Source of the DNA: Acidobacteriota bacterium
GTDB lineage: Bacteria > Acidobacteriota > Thermoanaerobaculia > Multivoradales > Multivoraceae
Direction: 5' to 3'
Assembly: GCA_011525365.1 (NCBI GenBank)
Contig: WTGQ01000002.1
Coordinates: 857,367-921,366, forward strand
DNA: 64,000 nt
The notes under the pieces: model-generated
The model's input: only the letters and a program-made list of their open reading frames with translations
What the model was told of the DNA's origin: nothing
The model's database searches: none
Made by a program: the position numbers and the translations under genes
Shown here: positions 8,750 through 17,567 of the stretch, in pieces
How positions within the stretch are numbered: position 1 is the first letter of the stretch
Layout of the letters: each line of letters opens with the position of its first letter

Positions 8750-10249
8750 ATGAACCTGTACGCCCTACTCTATGAGCGATTCGAGGGGGCCCTCGATTGT
8801 CCGAGTCTGGCGCCGCACGGTGCCGCGGACGGAACGGGAGACCCGGCGTGGACGTATCGGGATCTGGATGTCGGTTCGGCCCGATTAGCCGGTGCGCTCC
8901 GTCGGAGCGGCGTTGAGCCTGGCGACCGGGTGCTGGTGCAGGTGCCGAAGTCGGCAGAGGCGGTGGCTCTCTACCTGGGCGTACTCCGCTGCGGCGGTGT
9001 CTACGTGCCGCTGAACACGGCCTGTACCGAGCGGGAGGTGGCCTTCTTCGTGTCCGACGCGTCGCCGCGCGTCGTCGTCCGCGGTCCGTCTGGCGTCGGC
9101 GAGCCGGGCTCCGGGGACGGTCCGCGCGCTGTCGGTATCGACTCGCTGTGGCGGGAGGCCAGTTCCTTCGATCCCGATCCGGTGATCGAACCCCGCGCCG
9201 ACGACGACCTGGCGGCCATCTGCTACACGTCGGGCACGACCGGACGTTCCAAGGGCGCGATGATCACGCACCGGAACCTGACTTCGAACGGGCTGGCGCT
9301 GCACGAGATCTGGGGCTTTGAGCCCGGTGACGTGCTGCTGCACGCCTTGCCGATCTTCCACGTTCACGGACTGTTCGTAGCTCTCCACACGGCGTTCCTG
9401 AACGCCTCGAAGGTCCTCTTTCTGCCACGGTTCGACGCCGCGGCCGTGCGCCGTTTGTTGCCCGAGGCGACGGTGCTGATGGGTGTGCCGACGTTCTACT
9501 CGCGCCTGCTGGCGGAGCCCGGTTTCGGAAGCGCGGACTGCGAGAGCATTCGGCTGTTTGTCTCGGGCTCGGCGCCACTGACGGAAGCCGTCTTCGGTGA
9601 CTTCCAGGCCCGCACCGGCCACCGGATCCTGGAGCGCTACGGCATGACGGAGGCCGGAATGATCACTTCGAACCCACTCTGTGGGGATCGGGTGGCGGGC
9701 ACGGTCGGCTTTCCGCTGCCGGACGTCGAGGTCCGGGTCGCGGGCGAGAACGGCGTTGAGCTGCCGGCAGGCGAGGTCGGCACCCTGGAGATTCGGGGCC
9801 CCAACCTGTTCCGGGGCTATTGGGGCCTGCCGGAAAAGACGGCAGAGGAGATGCGCGGCGACGGCTTCTTCGTCACCGGCGATCTCGCGAGTCTCGACGC
9901 CGAGGGCCGCGTCACCCTGGTTGGTCGCGGCAAGGACCTGATCATCGCCGGCGGATTCAACGTGTACCCCAAGGAGGTCGAGGACCGGCTCGACGAAGTA
10001 GCGGGCGTAGCGGAATCGGCGGTGATCGGGGCTCCGCACGCCGACCTGGGCGAAGGCGTGGTCGCCGTGCTCGTCGCCGAAGAGGCGCCGGTCGAAGACG
10101 ATACGCTCCGCGCCGCGCTCGATGCGGGGCTCGCGCGCTACAAGCATCCCCGCCGTTTCTACTGGGTCGGCGAACTGCCGCGCAACGCGATGGGGAAGGT
10201 GCAGAAGAACGTGCTGCGAGAACGGTACCGCGACGCATACGACGGATGA
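8750..10249 (+). CDS. matB: Malonyl-CoA synthetase (MatB-like acyl-CoA ligase)
   Basis: A 499-residue adenylate-forming enzyme. The AMP/ATP P-loop YTSGTTGRSKG lies near residues 158-168, the ERYGMTE motif near residue 295, the hinge GRGKDLIIAGGFNVYP near residue 390, and the catalytic Lys block NAMGKVQKNVLRERY at the C-terminus. The blocks VPKSAEAVALYLGVLR, HVHGLF and VLMGVPTFYSRLL match malonyl-CoA synthetases closely. The enzyme activates malonate (or methylmalonate) with ATP and CoA in the cytoplasm. The SDR gene follows 13 bases later. A weaker possibility is another short-chain dicarboxylate or acyl-CoA ligase. Confidence 0.87.
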   Translation: MNLYALLYERFEGALDCPSLAPHGAADGTGDPAWTYRDLDVGSARLAGALRRSGVEPGDRVLVQVPKSAEAVALYLGVLRCGGVYVPLNTACTEREVAFFVSDASPRVVVRGPSGVGEPGSGDGPRAVGIDSLWREASSFDPDPVIEPRADDDLAAICYTSGTTGRSKGAMITHRNLTSNGLALHEIWGFEPGDVLLHALPIFHVHGLFVALHTAFLNASKVLFLPRFDAAAVRRLLPEATVLMGVPTFYSRLLAEPGFGSADCESIRLFVSGSAPLTEAVFGDFQARTGHRILERYGMTEAGMITSNPLCGDRVAGTVGFPLPDVEVRVAGENGVELPAGEVGTLEIRGPNLFRGYWGLPEKTAEEMRGDGFFVTGDLASLDAEGRVTLVGRGKDLIIAGGFNVYPKEVEDRLDEVAGVAESAVIGAPHADLGEGVVAVLVAEEAPVEDDTLRAALDAGLARYKHPRRFYWVGELPRNAMGKVQKNVLRERYRDAYDG

Positions 10250-10262
10250 AGGAGAACGCTGA

Positions 10263-11120
10263 ATGACGCAGACAGAGAAGAAGCTCGAAGGCAGGGTCGC
10301 CCTGGTCACCGGAGCGAGCCGCGGCATCGGCAAGGCGATCGCCGAGCTGTTCGCGGAGCACGGAGCGCGGGTCGCCTGCACGGCGCGGACGCTGTCGGAG
10401 GGCGGGCACTATCTCGGCGGCTCGCTCGAGGAGACGATCGAGGAGATCCGGGCCGCTGGCGGCGATGCCACCGCGTTCGCCTGCGACGTCTCCGAGTACG
10501 AGAACTGCGAGCGCCTGGTCGACGAAGTGCGCGACGCGCTCGGGCCGGTCGAGGTGCTGATCAACAACGCCGCCCTGACCTACTTCATCCCGGTCGTCGA
10601 CTTCCCGATCAACAAGTGGCACCGCTCGACCGCGGTCAACTTCCACGCGCCGTTCTATCTCTCGAAGCTCGTGCTGCCGGAGATGATCGAGCGCGGCGCG
10701 GGCAGCATCGTCAACGTTTCGTCAGGCGCGGCGATCGGTCCCGGCCGCGGTCCCTACAAGGGCCCGCAGTTCGCGGGCGGTTCGCTGTACGGCGCCGAGA
10801 AGGCGGCCCTGGAGCGCTTCACCCAGGGGCTGGCCTCCGAGGTCTACGAGCACGGCGTCTCGGTGACCTGCTACAGCCCGTCCCAGATCGTCCCTACTCC
10901 CGGCGTCGTCCACCACCGGCTGATGGAAGGCCGCGACCCGAACGAGGCCGAGACTGTCGAGACCATGGCCCAGGCGGCCCTGCTGCTCGCCACCGAGCCG
11001 CTCGACCGGGTCACCGGCCGGGTCACCTACAGCCAGGCGATCCTGGAGGAGTTCGGCTGGATCGAGAAGGGGCGGGGACTCGGCACGGAGCGCCAGGGCT
11101 CCGGCTACAGCATGATCTGA
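10263..11120 (+). CDS. Short-chain dehydrogenase/reductase (SDR)
   Basis: A 285-residue classical SDR: the nucleotide-binding GASRGIG (17-23), NNA (101-103), the catalytic Ser in NVSSG (151-155) and YGAEK (Tyr176, Lys180). An insert rich in Gly and Pro precedes the active-site Tyr, and the C-terminus is longer than in minimal SDRs. It should be a cytoplasmic NAD(P)-dependent oxidoreductase; the substrate is unknown. It lies 13 bases after matB, so it probably acts on an acyl-CoA-related or malonate-derived compound, which is inference. Its stop is 4 bases from a convergent gene. Confidence 0.85.
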   Translation: MTQTEKKLEGRVALVTGASRGIGKAIAELFAEHGARVACTARTLSEGGHYLGGSLEETIEEIRAAGGDATAFACDVSEYENCERLVDEVRDALGPVEVLINNAALTYFIPVVDFPINKWHRSTAVNFHAPFYLSKLVLPEMIERGAGSIVNVSSGAAIGPGRGPYKGPQFAGGSLYGAEKAALERFTQGLASEVYEHGVSVTCYSPSQIVPTPGVVHHRLMEGRDPNEAETVETMAQAALLLATEPLDRVTGRVTYSQAILEEFGWIEKGRGLGTERQGSGYSMI

Positions 11121-11124
11121 AGAG

Positions 11125-12207
11125 CTACGGTCCGCTCTCGCCCTTTACCGGCTTGCCGGCGGCGATCCACTCCTTCTCGAGTTGGCGCGCTCCCCTGAGC
11201 TGCCCCAGCATCGAGTAGTTGCCCTCGTGGCAGGCGTACTCGTAGTTGTACTGGTCGGTCTTCGGCCAGGGCATCTCGCCACCGAACGGCGCCGTGTACT
11301 CCTCGTCCTCGACCTCGAACTGGTACAGCAGCGACTGGCCGTCGATCGGGCTGAAGCGCTCGGTCACCTTCATCGCGCCGCGCGGCACGCCGGCCGAGTT
11401 CCGACCATGCAACATCTGGGGCGCCGCTTCGCGGCGGAAGTTCGTCGTCTCGACGACCAGGGTGTCCCCCTCCCACCGGCCGATCGAGTCGCCGGAGTAG
11501 GACTGGTACGTCGCGGGCGAATGCTCCGCGTCGATCCGGACGACCCGCGTCCAGTGCATCCACTCGATGTGGATCATCAGGTAGTCGTCGGTCTGCACCA
11601 GGGTCTTCAGGTTGTTGTAGGAGATCGTGCGGATCGGGATCGAGGCGCCGGGCTGGTAGATGCAGCGCACGCCGAGGACCATCGTCTCCGGGCTGTCGAA
11701 GGGCGTATCGCCCGACTCCAGCCACCAGGCGGTGCCGTCGTCGTTCATCCAGATGAACCGCGGCAGGGCACCACGGTGCTTCTGGGCCTCTTCCGTCAGC
11801 GGCGGCATCCGGCCGTTCGGGGGGTTCGTCAGGATCGACGTGCGGTACTTGCCGTCGATCTGGAACATCGTGTGGCCGGGATCGAACCAGGCGTAGTTGT
11901 AGCTCTGCCGGTCGATGAAGGCGCCCTTCTCCGGCGGCGGCCGATCCGGCGCACTGGCGGCGTCGCCGTCCAGGACGCGCTGACGCTGGTTGGCTTCGAC
12001 TTCGGCCGCCTCCTCGGGACTGAGGACCAGCTCCTCGCCGCGCTCGGGCCGGCGCTCGAAGGGCGTCAGCGAGCGGATGTCGTAGCGGCCGGTGAAGTCG
12101 GGCTTGCCGCCCGGTGTCCGGGGAATGTCGTCGGCGGCAGCCGCGACGGCGGCGGCGCCGGCCCCCCACATGAGCAGTGCGCAGATGAGAGCGAGGGTCT
12201 TCCGCAT
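11125..12207 (-). CDS. Conserved secreted protein of unknown function
   Basis: A 360-residue protein with a clear signal peptide (residues 1-24) and an AAGGAG ribosome site upstream. It belongs to a widespread but uncharacterised family of exported proteins that I recognise by an N-terminal PDFTGRYDIRSLTPFERRPE block, a middle NGRMPPLTEEAQ block, the segment RWEGDTLVVETTNF and a C-terminal YACHEGNYSM block. No catalytic site is known to me. It lies 31 bases downstream of the DUF3604 gene, so they are probably in one transcript. It is convergent with the SDR gene, 4 bases apart. Confidence 0.75.
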   Translation of the reverse strand: MRKTLALICALLMWGAGAAAVAAAADDIPRTPGGKPDFTGRYDIRSLTPFERRPERGEELVLSPEEAAEVEANQRQRVLDGDAASAPDRPPPEKGAFIDRQSYNYAWFDPGHTMFQIDGKYRTSILTNPPNGRMPPLTEEAQKHRGALPRFIWMNDDGTAWWLESGDTPFDSPETMVLGVRCIYQPGASIPIRTISYNNLKTLVQTDDYLMIHIEWMHWTRVVRIDAEHSPATYQSYSGDSIGRWEGDTLVVETTNFRREAAPQMLHGRNSAGVPRGAMKVTERFSPIDGQSLLYQFEVEDEEYTAPFGGEMPWPKTDQYNYEYACHEGNYSMLGQLRGARQLEKEWIAAGKPVKGESGP

Positions 12208-12237
12208 CTCCGTTTCTCCTTGTTCGTTTCCCCGAGC

Positions 12238-14853
12238 CTACCCGGAACTCTCGCCCACCCAGAATGGGCTCGACCACGCCATGCTGCCGTCGATCTGACG
12301 CACGCGCAGGTAGTAGTAGTCGCCGGACTGAACCTCGCCCTGGTCGGTGAAGCTGAACTCCTGGTCGAGGGCCCGCCCCTCGGTCACGATCTGCGCGGAG
12401 AGGGCGTCGGTGTGCTCGAGCACCTGGTATTCGTGGCGCTCGACCCGGCCCTTCAGGTCGCCCAGGCGGAAGCGGACCGTGTTCGCGGGCAGCTCCTGGG
12501 GCACGCGAACATAGCCGCCCGAGCCGCGGGACTCGGTCGTGGTCTCCATCTCGACGGTCACGACGGTGTCCGGACCGGCGCCGCGGAGTTCCAGGACCAG
12601 GGACTTCGGGCGTCCGCGGGTAGGGAAGTCGAAGTCGATCCGGTTGCGGTCTTCCGCGCTGCGGGAGATTCGATAGGTCGCGGGCTGCGTGAACCAGGGA
12701 TCGTCGTAGTCGACCAGTTCCGCCCCGGCCACGTGGATCGCTCCCCTCCACGGTCGGCCGCCGCGGGGCGGTGTGCGCTCGCCGTGGATCTCGGTCGACG
12801 ACTCGAAGGTGATCTGCACGCGCGCGTCCTCGGAGAGCGTGCTCTCCAGGTATCTCCGCGTGTACACGATCGCGCCGTTCTTGATCACGTCGATCGCGTC
12901 GATCGGCGCCGTGCCGTGGACCCGGCAGTCGATCCGCCGGACCGTGGCGTCCTCCTGGCGGGTTCCCATGCGGGCGCCGTTGAGGGTCGCTTCGAGGATG
13001 ATGCGCTCGCCGGTCGTCGAGTAGGCCGCCCGGTCGCGGAGCGCGCCGAAGATCGTGTCTGCGTTGTTCTCGGGCGCGAGGACAGCCGCCAGACCGCCCA
13101 GTTGCCGGTTGCCGGCCCCGGAGTAGCCGGGGTGGCCGTTGTGGTTGTCGGAGGCGCCGATGAAGCCGACCTCGAAGCCGTTCTGCAGGTACTTGTTGCC
13201 GAACCAGTCGAACGTGCCGTGGCCGGACTGGATCTCGACCAGCCGCTCCAGGTCGGGGTCGCTGTTCGTCCAGTCGCCGGGCTGGTGGGCGTGGGGGATG
13301 ACCAGCACGTCGTCGGCGCTGTTCTGAGCGCGCAGGCCGGCGTAGAGCTCGTCGAGGAGGGGAGCCTTCTGGTTCGGCACGCGGCTGCGGCCGGGCGTGT
13401 CGCGGAAGAACACGTTGTGGTGGCCGCCGAGCGGCGAGCGCGAGGTCCACTCGAAGCCGAGGATCGTGGTGAACTCGCCTTCGATCCTGTACTCCTCGAC
13501 CAGTTCCTGCAGCTTCCGCCACTCGCTGTCGTCCATCCAGATGTCGTGCTCGGAGAGGCTCAGGAAGTCGAGCCGGGCCACGTCGCGCCCGAAGCGGTAG
13601 TAGCCGTCCGGCGAGCCCTGGCCCTCGGCGAAGGCGGTGTGGCCGTGGGTCTCGCCCCAGTAGACGCGGGTGGCCGGGTCGTCCTCGACGCGGACGGGAT
13701 TGCTGGTCGCCCGGACCGATCCGTCCTCGTTCCGCACCGTGAAGCGGTAGACGCCGGGTTCGGCGAGGCTCACGTCCTCGAGCAGCGAGATCGCCGGACT
13801 GCCGGCGGCGATGGTGCGGAACGGCTCACCGTCCAGCAGCACGTCGAGCGCGGGCATGACGCCGGACGACGGATTCTTCATCCGGTCCTCGGCGCGGACG
13901 GCGAGCGTGAAGGGTTCGCCGGGCGCCACGATCGACGGGGCGACGGCGTTGACGTAGCGGACCTCGTCCCGGCCCAGGACCTCGAACGACGGCCAGGCCG
14001 GTCGGAACAGGTCGCCGTTGCCCTCGATGTCGGCGTACACGTGCAGGATCACCTGGTCGTTGGAGGTTTCCTGCAGCGTGAATCCGGGGCCACCGCCCGA
14101 CCTGTCGCCGTAGGTGATGGTGATCGTGTCGTCTTCTGCGAGAGCCGTGCCGCCGAGGCGAAACTGCAGCACGGTCCGCGGCACGCCGGGGCGAACCTGG
14201 CCGCGTCCGGCGCTGAAGTGCATGCCGAACCACTCTCCCCAGGGCTCGCCGGAGGTCAGCGTCGCGTCCGGATTCGAGCTCCCGACGGTGACGTAGTTCG
14301 GGCCGGCGGGATCCTCGGCCTGAATCCCACCCCTCCGTGCAGCCCGCACCAGGATGCCGCCGCCCTCCGCCATTCCCAGCGAGCCCACCGTGTAGATCTG
14401 CCGGATCGTGACCTGGTCACCGGCGTGGAACGGACCCGGGGGGTCGAGCGTCAGCGAGCCGACCGCGCCCGGGTGCTCGTCCTTGATCTGGAACTCCCTG
14501 GTGTAGTGGCGGATGAACTCCGGGATCCTCGACATCGGGATCGTCGCTCCGCCCCCCAGCCCGCGAAGTGAGCGGTTCGCGTTCGCGAGAAGCTGCGGGA
14601 AGGCATCGGGGATCGGCCCGCCGGTGAGAGAGTAGGCGTTCGCCCACTGCCAGAGCGTGTCGAGCCGATCGCTCAGAACCGCGATGTCCTCGGTGCTCTC
14701 GGGCGCCTCCAGCTTCAGCGTTTCCACGCGCTGCCGGAGGTCAGCGCTCAGGTAGTCGGTGGAGTCGTCGGTGGTGCAGCCGTGGACCAGGAAGGCCAGG
14801 GCCAGCGGAAAGAGGAGTGTGAGGCGGGGCGCGGTCCGGGGTCGGTTGGGCAT
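12238..14853 (-). CDS. DUF3604-family lipoprotein (PHP-like metal-dependent hydrolase)
   Basis: I take the ATG at 14853 as the start (871 residues), giving a compact lipoprotein signal ending at VHGC; an in-frame ATG at 14877 would add eight residues and overlap higA. About 400 residues of beta-rich N-terminal sequence precede the DUF3604 domain, which opens with YWGETHGHT and continues with LSLSEHDIW, IPHAHQPGD and GASDNHNGHPGY. These His/Asp motifs resemble PHP metal sites, so a phosphoesterase-like activity is plausible but unproven. The protein should be anchored in the envelope. It is followed by the unknown secreted protein gene. Confidence 0.82.
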   Translation of the reverse strand: MPNRPRTAPRLTLLFPLALAFLVHGCTTDDSTDYLSADLRQRVETLKLEAPESTEDIAVLSDRLDTLWQWANAYSLTGGPIPDAFPQLLANANRSLRGLGGGATIPMSRIPEFIRHYTREFQIKDEHPGAVGSLTLDPPGPFHAGDQVTIRQIYTVGSLGMAEGGGILVRAARRGGIQAEDPAGPNYVTVGSSNPDATLTSGEPWGEWFGMHFSAGRGQVRPGVPRTVLQFRLGGTALAEDDTITITYGDRSGGGPGFTLQETSNDQVILHVYADIEGNGDLFRPAWPSFEVLGRDEVRYVNAVAPSIVAPGEPFTLAVRAEDRMKNPSSGVMPALDVLLDGEPFRTIAAGSPAISLLEDVSLAEPGVYRFTVRNEDGSVRATSNPVRVEDDPATRVYWGETHGHTAFAEGQGSPDGYYRFGRDVARLDFLSLSEHDIWMDDSEWRKLQELVEEYRIEGEFTTILGFEWTSRSPLGGHHNVFFRDTPGRSRVPNQKAPLLDELYAGLRAQNSADDVLVIPHAHQPGDWTNSDPDLERLVEIQSGHGTFDWFGNKYLQNGFEVGFIGASDNHNGHPGYSGAGNRQLGGLAAVLAPENNADTIFGALRDRAAYSTTGERIILEATLNGARMGTRQEDATVRRIDCRVHGTAPIDAIDVIKNGAIVYTRRYLESTLSEDARVQITFESSTEIHGERTPPRGGRPWRGAIHVAGAELVDYDDPWFTQPATYRISRSAEDRNRIDFDFPTRGRPKSLVLELRGAGPDTVVTVEMETTTESRGSGGYVRVPQELPANTVRFRLGDLKGRVERHEYQVLEHTDALSAQIVTEGRALDQEFSFTDQGEVQSGDYYYLRVRQIDGSMAWSSPFWVGESSG

Positions 14854-14854
14854 G

Positions 14855-15229
14855 CTATGCCGTGCTTGCGAGGTCATACTCCCGGACGAGCGCGTCGGCC
14901 GGTAGCTGCCATTCGCGAGATAGGGCGCGAATCATCCGCAGTGTCAGCGGACGGCGGCGGTTGAGGATCTCCGAGGCGCGGGGTTGGGAACCGATCAGGG
15001 CGGCCAGCTCGCTCTGCCTGAAACCGCGGGCTTCCATCACATGCTCGATCATCGAGATCGGATCCGGCGCTTCGACGGGCCAGCGCTTGGCTTCGTAGGC
15101 TTCGACAAGCGTGACCAGGACATCGAGCGCATCTCCCTCCGGAGTGTCTGCCGGAGCGCCCATTAGCCTGTCGATGGTCGCCAACGCTGCATCGTAGTCG
15201 GCTTCGTTCCTGATCGGCTTGATCTCCAT
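14855..15229 (-). CDS. higA: HigA-type antitoxin (HTH protein)
   Basis: A 124-residue protein with a C-terminal helix-turn-helix (about residues 64-104: MIEHVMEARGFRQSELAALIG, then ASEILNRRRPLTLRMIRAL). This is the layout of HigA antitoxins paired with HigB_toxin-family proteins. It should neutralise HigB and repress the higBA promoter. A strong ribosome site, AGGAGG at 15235-15240, overlaps the higB stop codon, so translation of the two is probably coupled. Its stop almost abuts the DUF3604 start, so higBA read-through may also feed that gene. Confidence 0.85.
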   Translation of the reverse strand: MEIKPIRNEADYDAALATIDRLMGAPADTPEGDALDVLVTLVEAYEAKRWPVEAPDPISMIEHVMEARGFRQSELAALIGSQPRASEILNRRRPLTLRMIRALSREWQLPADALVREYDLASTA

Positions 15230-15234
15230 CTGAA

Positions 15235-15240
15235 CCTCCT
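15235..15240 (-). promoter_or_regulatory. Ribosome binding site of higA overlapping the higB stop
   Basis: A perfect AGGAGG on the minus strand lies 5 bases before the higA ATG and overlaps the TAG stop of higB (15239-15241). This fixes the higA start and implies translational coupling. Confidence 0.7.
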
Positions 15241-15532
15241 AGACCGTCGCAGCGTCGATCCGGTCGTACTCCTGGTGCGTTCCGACGAACCTCACAAACC
15301 CGATTCGACGGGCATAGTCGAAGCGCACGACCAAGCGGTACCGGTTGCCTCCGATGTTGAACACAACGCGGTCGCTGCCGACGATGCTCGCGTTTCCATA
15401 CATGGCCTTGACCTCTGCGGGTGAAGTCCAGTCCGCCCTGGCCGCGACTGCGAACCAGGACCTGAGTCGCTGTTCTGCCCGCGGTTCGGACTCCCAATAC
15501 TCGCGCAACGTACGCTTCGCGACGATGCGCAT
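15239..15532 (-). CDS. higB: HigB-type toxin (RelE-like mRNA interferase)
   Basis: A 97-residue protein matching the HigB_toxin family in length and blocks: RTLREYW near the start, W.SPAEVK.MYGNASIVG in the middle and the C-terminal NRYRLVVRFDY then VRFVGTHQEYDRIDA with the family His. Family members cleave mRNA on the ribosome. Toxin-first order followed by higA is typical of higBA. The ATG lies 4 bases from a perfect inverted repeat that could be the HigA operator. Confidence 0.87.
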   Translation of the reverse strand: MRIVAKRTLREYWESEPRAEQRLRSWFAVAARADWTSPAEVKAMYGNASIVGSDRVVFNIGGNRYRLVVRFDYARRIGFVRFVGTHQEYDRIDAATV

Positions 15533-15536
15533 GGCA

Positions 15537-15549
15537 GGGATGGTATCCC
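15537..15549. promoter_or_regulatory. Candidate HigA operator upstream of higB
   Basis: GGGAT-GGT-ATCCC is a perfect 5-3-5 inverted repeat just upstream of the higB ATG, and a further GGGATG half-site follows at 15555-15560. HigA proteins bind inverted repeats overlapping their own promoter, so this is a plausible operator; it also lies in the region shared with the divergent DJ-1/PfpI gene. Confidence 0.45.
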
Positions 15550-15578
15550 AAGAAGGGATGCTCGGTCGCGGAGCGCCC

Positions 15579-15584
15579 TACAAT
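15579..15584 (+). promoter_or_regulatory. Candidate -10 box for the DJ-1/PfpI gene
   Basis: TACAAT lies 25 bases before the ATG at 15610 and matches a -10 element at five of six positions. I do not see a good -35 box at the expected distance, so confidence is low. Confidence 0.3.
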
Positions 15585-15609
15585 CGTCGCTCCACAGAAG
15601 AGGTGGCCC

Positions 15610-16398
15610 ATGCACAGACTCCCGACATTGCTCATCGCCGCGGTAGTCCTCGCGGCCCTGTTAGTCATCCCGGCCGCCGGGCAATCGGATGCCCCCTCGT
15701 ACGATCCACCGCTCGACATCGGCGTCGTCCTGTACGACGGTGCCGAGCCGCTCGACGTGTTCGGACCGATCGAGATGTGGCTCAACGCCGGGCCGGGCCT
15801 GATCCGTGTCCACCTGATCGCGGACTCCGCCCGTCCGGTCGCTCTGACCACGACGACCTATCCGGCCGACATGGCTCCGAAGGTGGAGACCCAGTACGGC
15901 TACGACGACGCTCCGCCGCTCGACGTGATCATGGTGCCGGGCGGTATCGGCACGCTCCGGGAAGTCGAGAACCAGCAGTTGCTGGACTTCATCGCTGAAC
16001 GCGCCGCCGAGGTTCAGCTCACCACTTCCGTCTGCACCGGCTCAGCCATCCTCGCGAAGGCCGGCGTCCTCGACGGCCTGCCGGCCACGGGGAACAAGGC
16101 GTTCTTCAGCTACATCGCGGGCTTCGGTCCCGAGACCGAATGGGTGAAGGAAGCCCGCTGGGTCGACGCCGGCCACGTGATGACCTCCTCCGGCGTTTCC
16201 GCCGGCATCGACATGAGTCTGGCGGTCGTCGCCCGCTTCTTCGGTCAGGACGCGGCGCGGATGCTGGCCCAGGCGACCGAGTACGAGTGGAACGAGGACG
16301 CGGGCCGCGATCCCTTCGTCGGGAACCTGGACTCGGCCATGCCGTACCTGGAACGCCTGGAGGCGGCCGTTTCGGAGTCGTCCGGTTCGGGATACTGA
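15610..16398 (+). CDS. Exported DJ-1/PfpI-family protein
   Basis: A 262-residue protein with a signal peptide (residues 1-25) and one DJ-1/PfpI domain. PLDVFGPIEM (48-57) and VPGGIGTLRE (109-118) are typical, and the nucleophile elbow is VCTGS (Cys142). The domain resembles the GATase1 module also used in AraC-type regulators and isonitrile hydratases, but here it is not fused to DNA-binding helices and is predicted to be exported. The role could be glyoxalase-, amidase- or chaperone-like; none is shown. An AGAGGTGG ribosome site precedes the ATG. The next gene begins 2 bases after its stop. Confidence 0.82.
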   Translation: MHRLPTLLIAAVVLAALLVIPAAGQSDAPSYDPPLDIGVVLYDGAEPLDVFGPIEMWLNAGPGLIRVHLIADSARPVALTTTTYPADMAPKVETQYGYDDAPPLDVIMVPGGIGTLREVENQQLLDFIAERAAEVQLTTSVCTGSAILAKAGVLDGLPATGNKAFFSYIAGFGPETEWVKEARWVDAGHVMTSSGVSAGIDMSLAVVARFFGQDAARMLAQATEYEWNEDAGRDPFVGNLDSAMPYLERLEAAVSESSGSGY

Positions 16399-16400
16399 GG

Positions 16401-17567
16401 GTGGATCGCCGAAGATTGATCGCGGACGGTACGGCGCTGGCAGCCGCCATGACGCTGAATCCCCTCAGGCTCATGTCTCAGGAAACTGCCCCGCCGCGAG
16501 CCACCACTCAGCCCGAACCCGAGGGCTTCTTCACGGTCGGCCAGCGTGAGGACCACTGGTGGTTCCTGGAGCCCGACGGCAGGCCCTTCTTCTCGCTCGG
16601 GTTGAACCACTTCGACCCGGCGAGCCTCCGCTACCCCGAGAACATCGACATCTGGCGCGAGAAGTACGGGGGCAGCACGATTCGGTGGATCAGGGAGTCG
16701 GTCGCTCCGAATCTCAAGGCGTGGGGGTTCAACACTGTCGGCTGGGTTCAGGAGGTGTCGGTGCGGGAGTGGCGGCATTCGCGTTCGTTCACTGTCGACG
16801 AGTACTGGGCGCTCGAGATGCCCTACTGCCATCTCCTGCCGTTCATGGAATCCCACCAGTGGGAGAAGCACACGGTTCACTACGACTTCCGGAGCGCCGA
16901 CTGGCGGGAATGGTGCGACTACGTGGCCAGGTCGCACTGTGCCGAGCTCGCCGACGACCCGAACCTGATCGGCTACTTCTACAGCGACTGCCCGACCTGG
17001 ATTCATGAGAGGCCCCCGAACGAGTGGCGGGGCCCGATCTTCGATCCCGAGCGACTCGAATCGGAAGCCGGCCGAAGAGAGTTGATCGAGTTGGCCTACA
17101 GCTACTACAAGACGACTCACGATGCGATCAGGCGGTACGACAGGCATCACCTGATTCTTGGGGACCGCTACGAGGCCAACGCACCCATCGCGCTACAGGT
17201 CATCCAGGCAGCGTCGCTGTTCGTCGACGTGCTGTCCTTCCAGGACTTCCGCGATCCCGTCAGGCACCTCGGCGAATGGCACAGGAGGATAGGAAAGCCG
17301 GTGTTACTGGCCGACGCAGCCAGGATCAACTGGCAGACACTTCCCCACGAGGTCACGCCCAACGAAGGGGCGTGGTACGCCGAGACGCTGGCGGAGCTGT
17401 TCGAGAATCCGGGATGTGTCGGCTTCCATCTTTGCGGGGCCTACCAGCGCAACAGGGCGCGCCGCTACGGGCTGCTCGATGAGATGGAGAATCCCGATAC
17501 GGAGCAGGTGGAGCTGATGACGGCTGCCAACCGGAGAATCAGCCGACTACTGGACGAGCGTTTCTGA
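16401..17567 (+). CDS. Putative exported glycoside hydrolase (agarase-like TIM barrel)
   Basis: I choose the GTG at 16401, which follows the upstream stop by 2 bases and yields 388 residues beginning with a Tat-like DRRRLIADGTALAAA segment. Upstream in-frame codons only overlap the DJ-1/PfpI gene. The mature part opens with GREDHWW-type strands and PDGRPFFSLGLNHFDP, then NLKAWGFNTVGW, a start reminiscent of agarase-like and other clan GH-A hydrolases. The acidic catalytic pair cannot be assigned with certainty; LIGYFYSDCPTW near residue 190 is a candidate strand. Convergent overlap with the next gene is 21 bases. Confidence 0.55.
   Translation: MDRRRLIADGTALAAAMTLNPLRLMSQETAPPRATTQPEPEGFFTVGQREDHWWFLEPDGRPFFSLGLNHFDPASLRYPENIDIWREKYGGSTIRWIRESVAPNLKAWGFNTVGWVQEVSVREWRHSRSFTVDEYWALEMPYCHLLPFMESHQWEKHTVHYDFRSADWREWCDYVARSHCAELADDPNLIGYFYSDCPTWIHERPPNEWRGPIFDPERLESEAGRRELIELAYSYYKTTHDAIRRYDRHHLILGDRYEANAPIALQVIQAASLFVDVLSFQDFRDPVRHLGEWHRRIGKPVLLADAARINWQTLPHEVTPNEGAWYAETLAELFENPGCVGFHLCGAYQRNRARRYGLLDEMENPDTEQVELMTAANRRISRLLDERF

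Noticed and set aside
11182-14571. Very long open frame on the plus strand opposite the secreted protein and DUF3604 genes
   Set aside because: It has no recognisable domains and lies antisense to two well-supported genes; long antisense frames are common at this GC content.
16140-16400. Upstream extension of the glycosidase-like protein
   Set aside because: It overlaps the DJ-1/PfpI gene in another frame; the GTG at 16401 gives a Tat-like signal.
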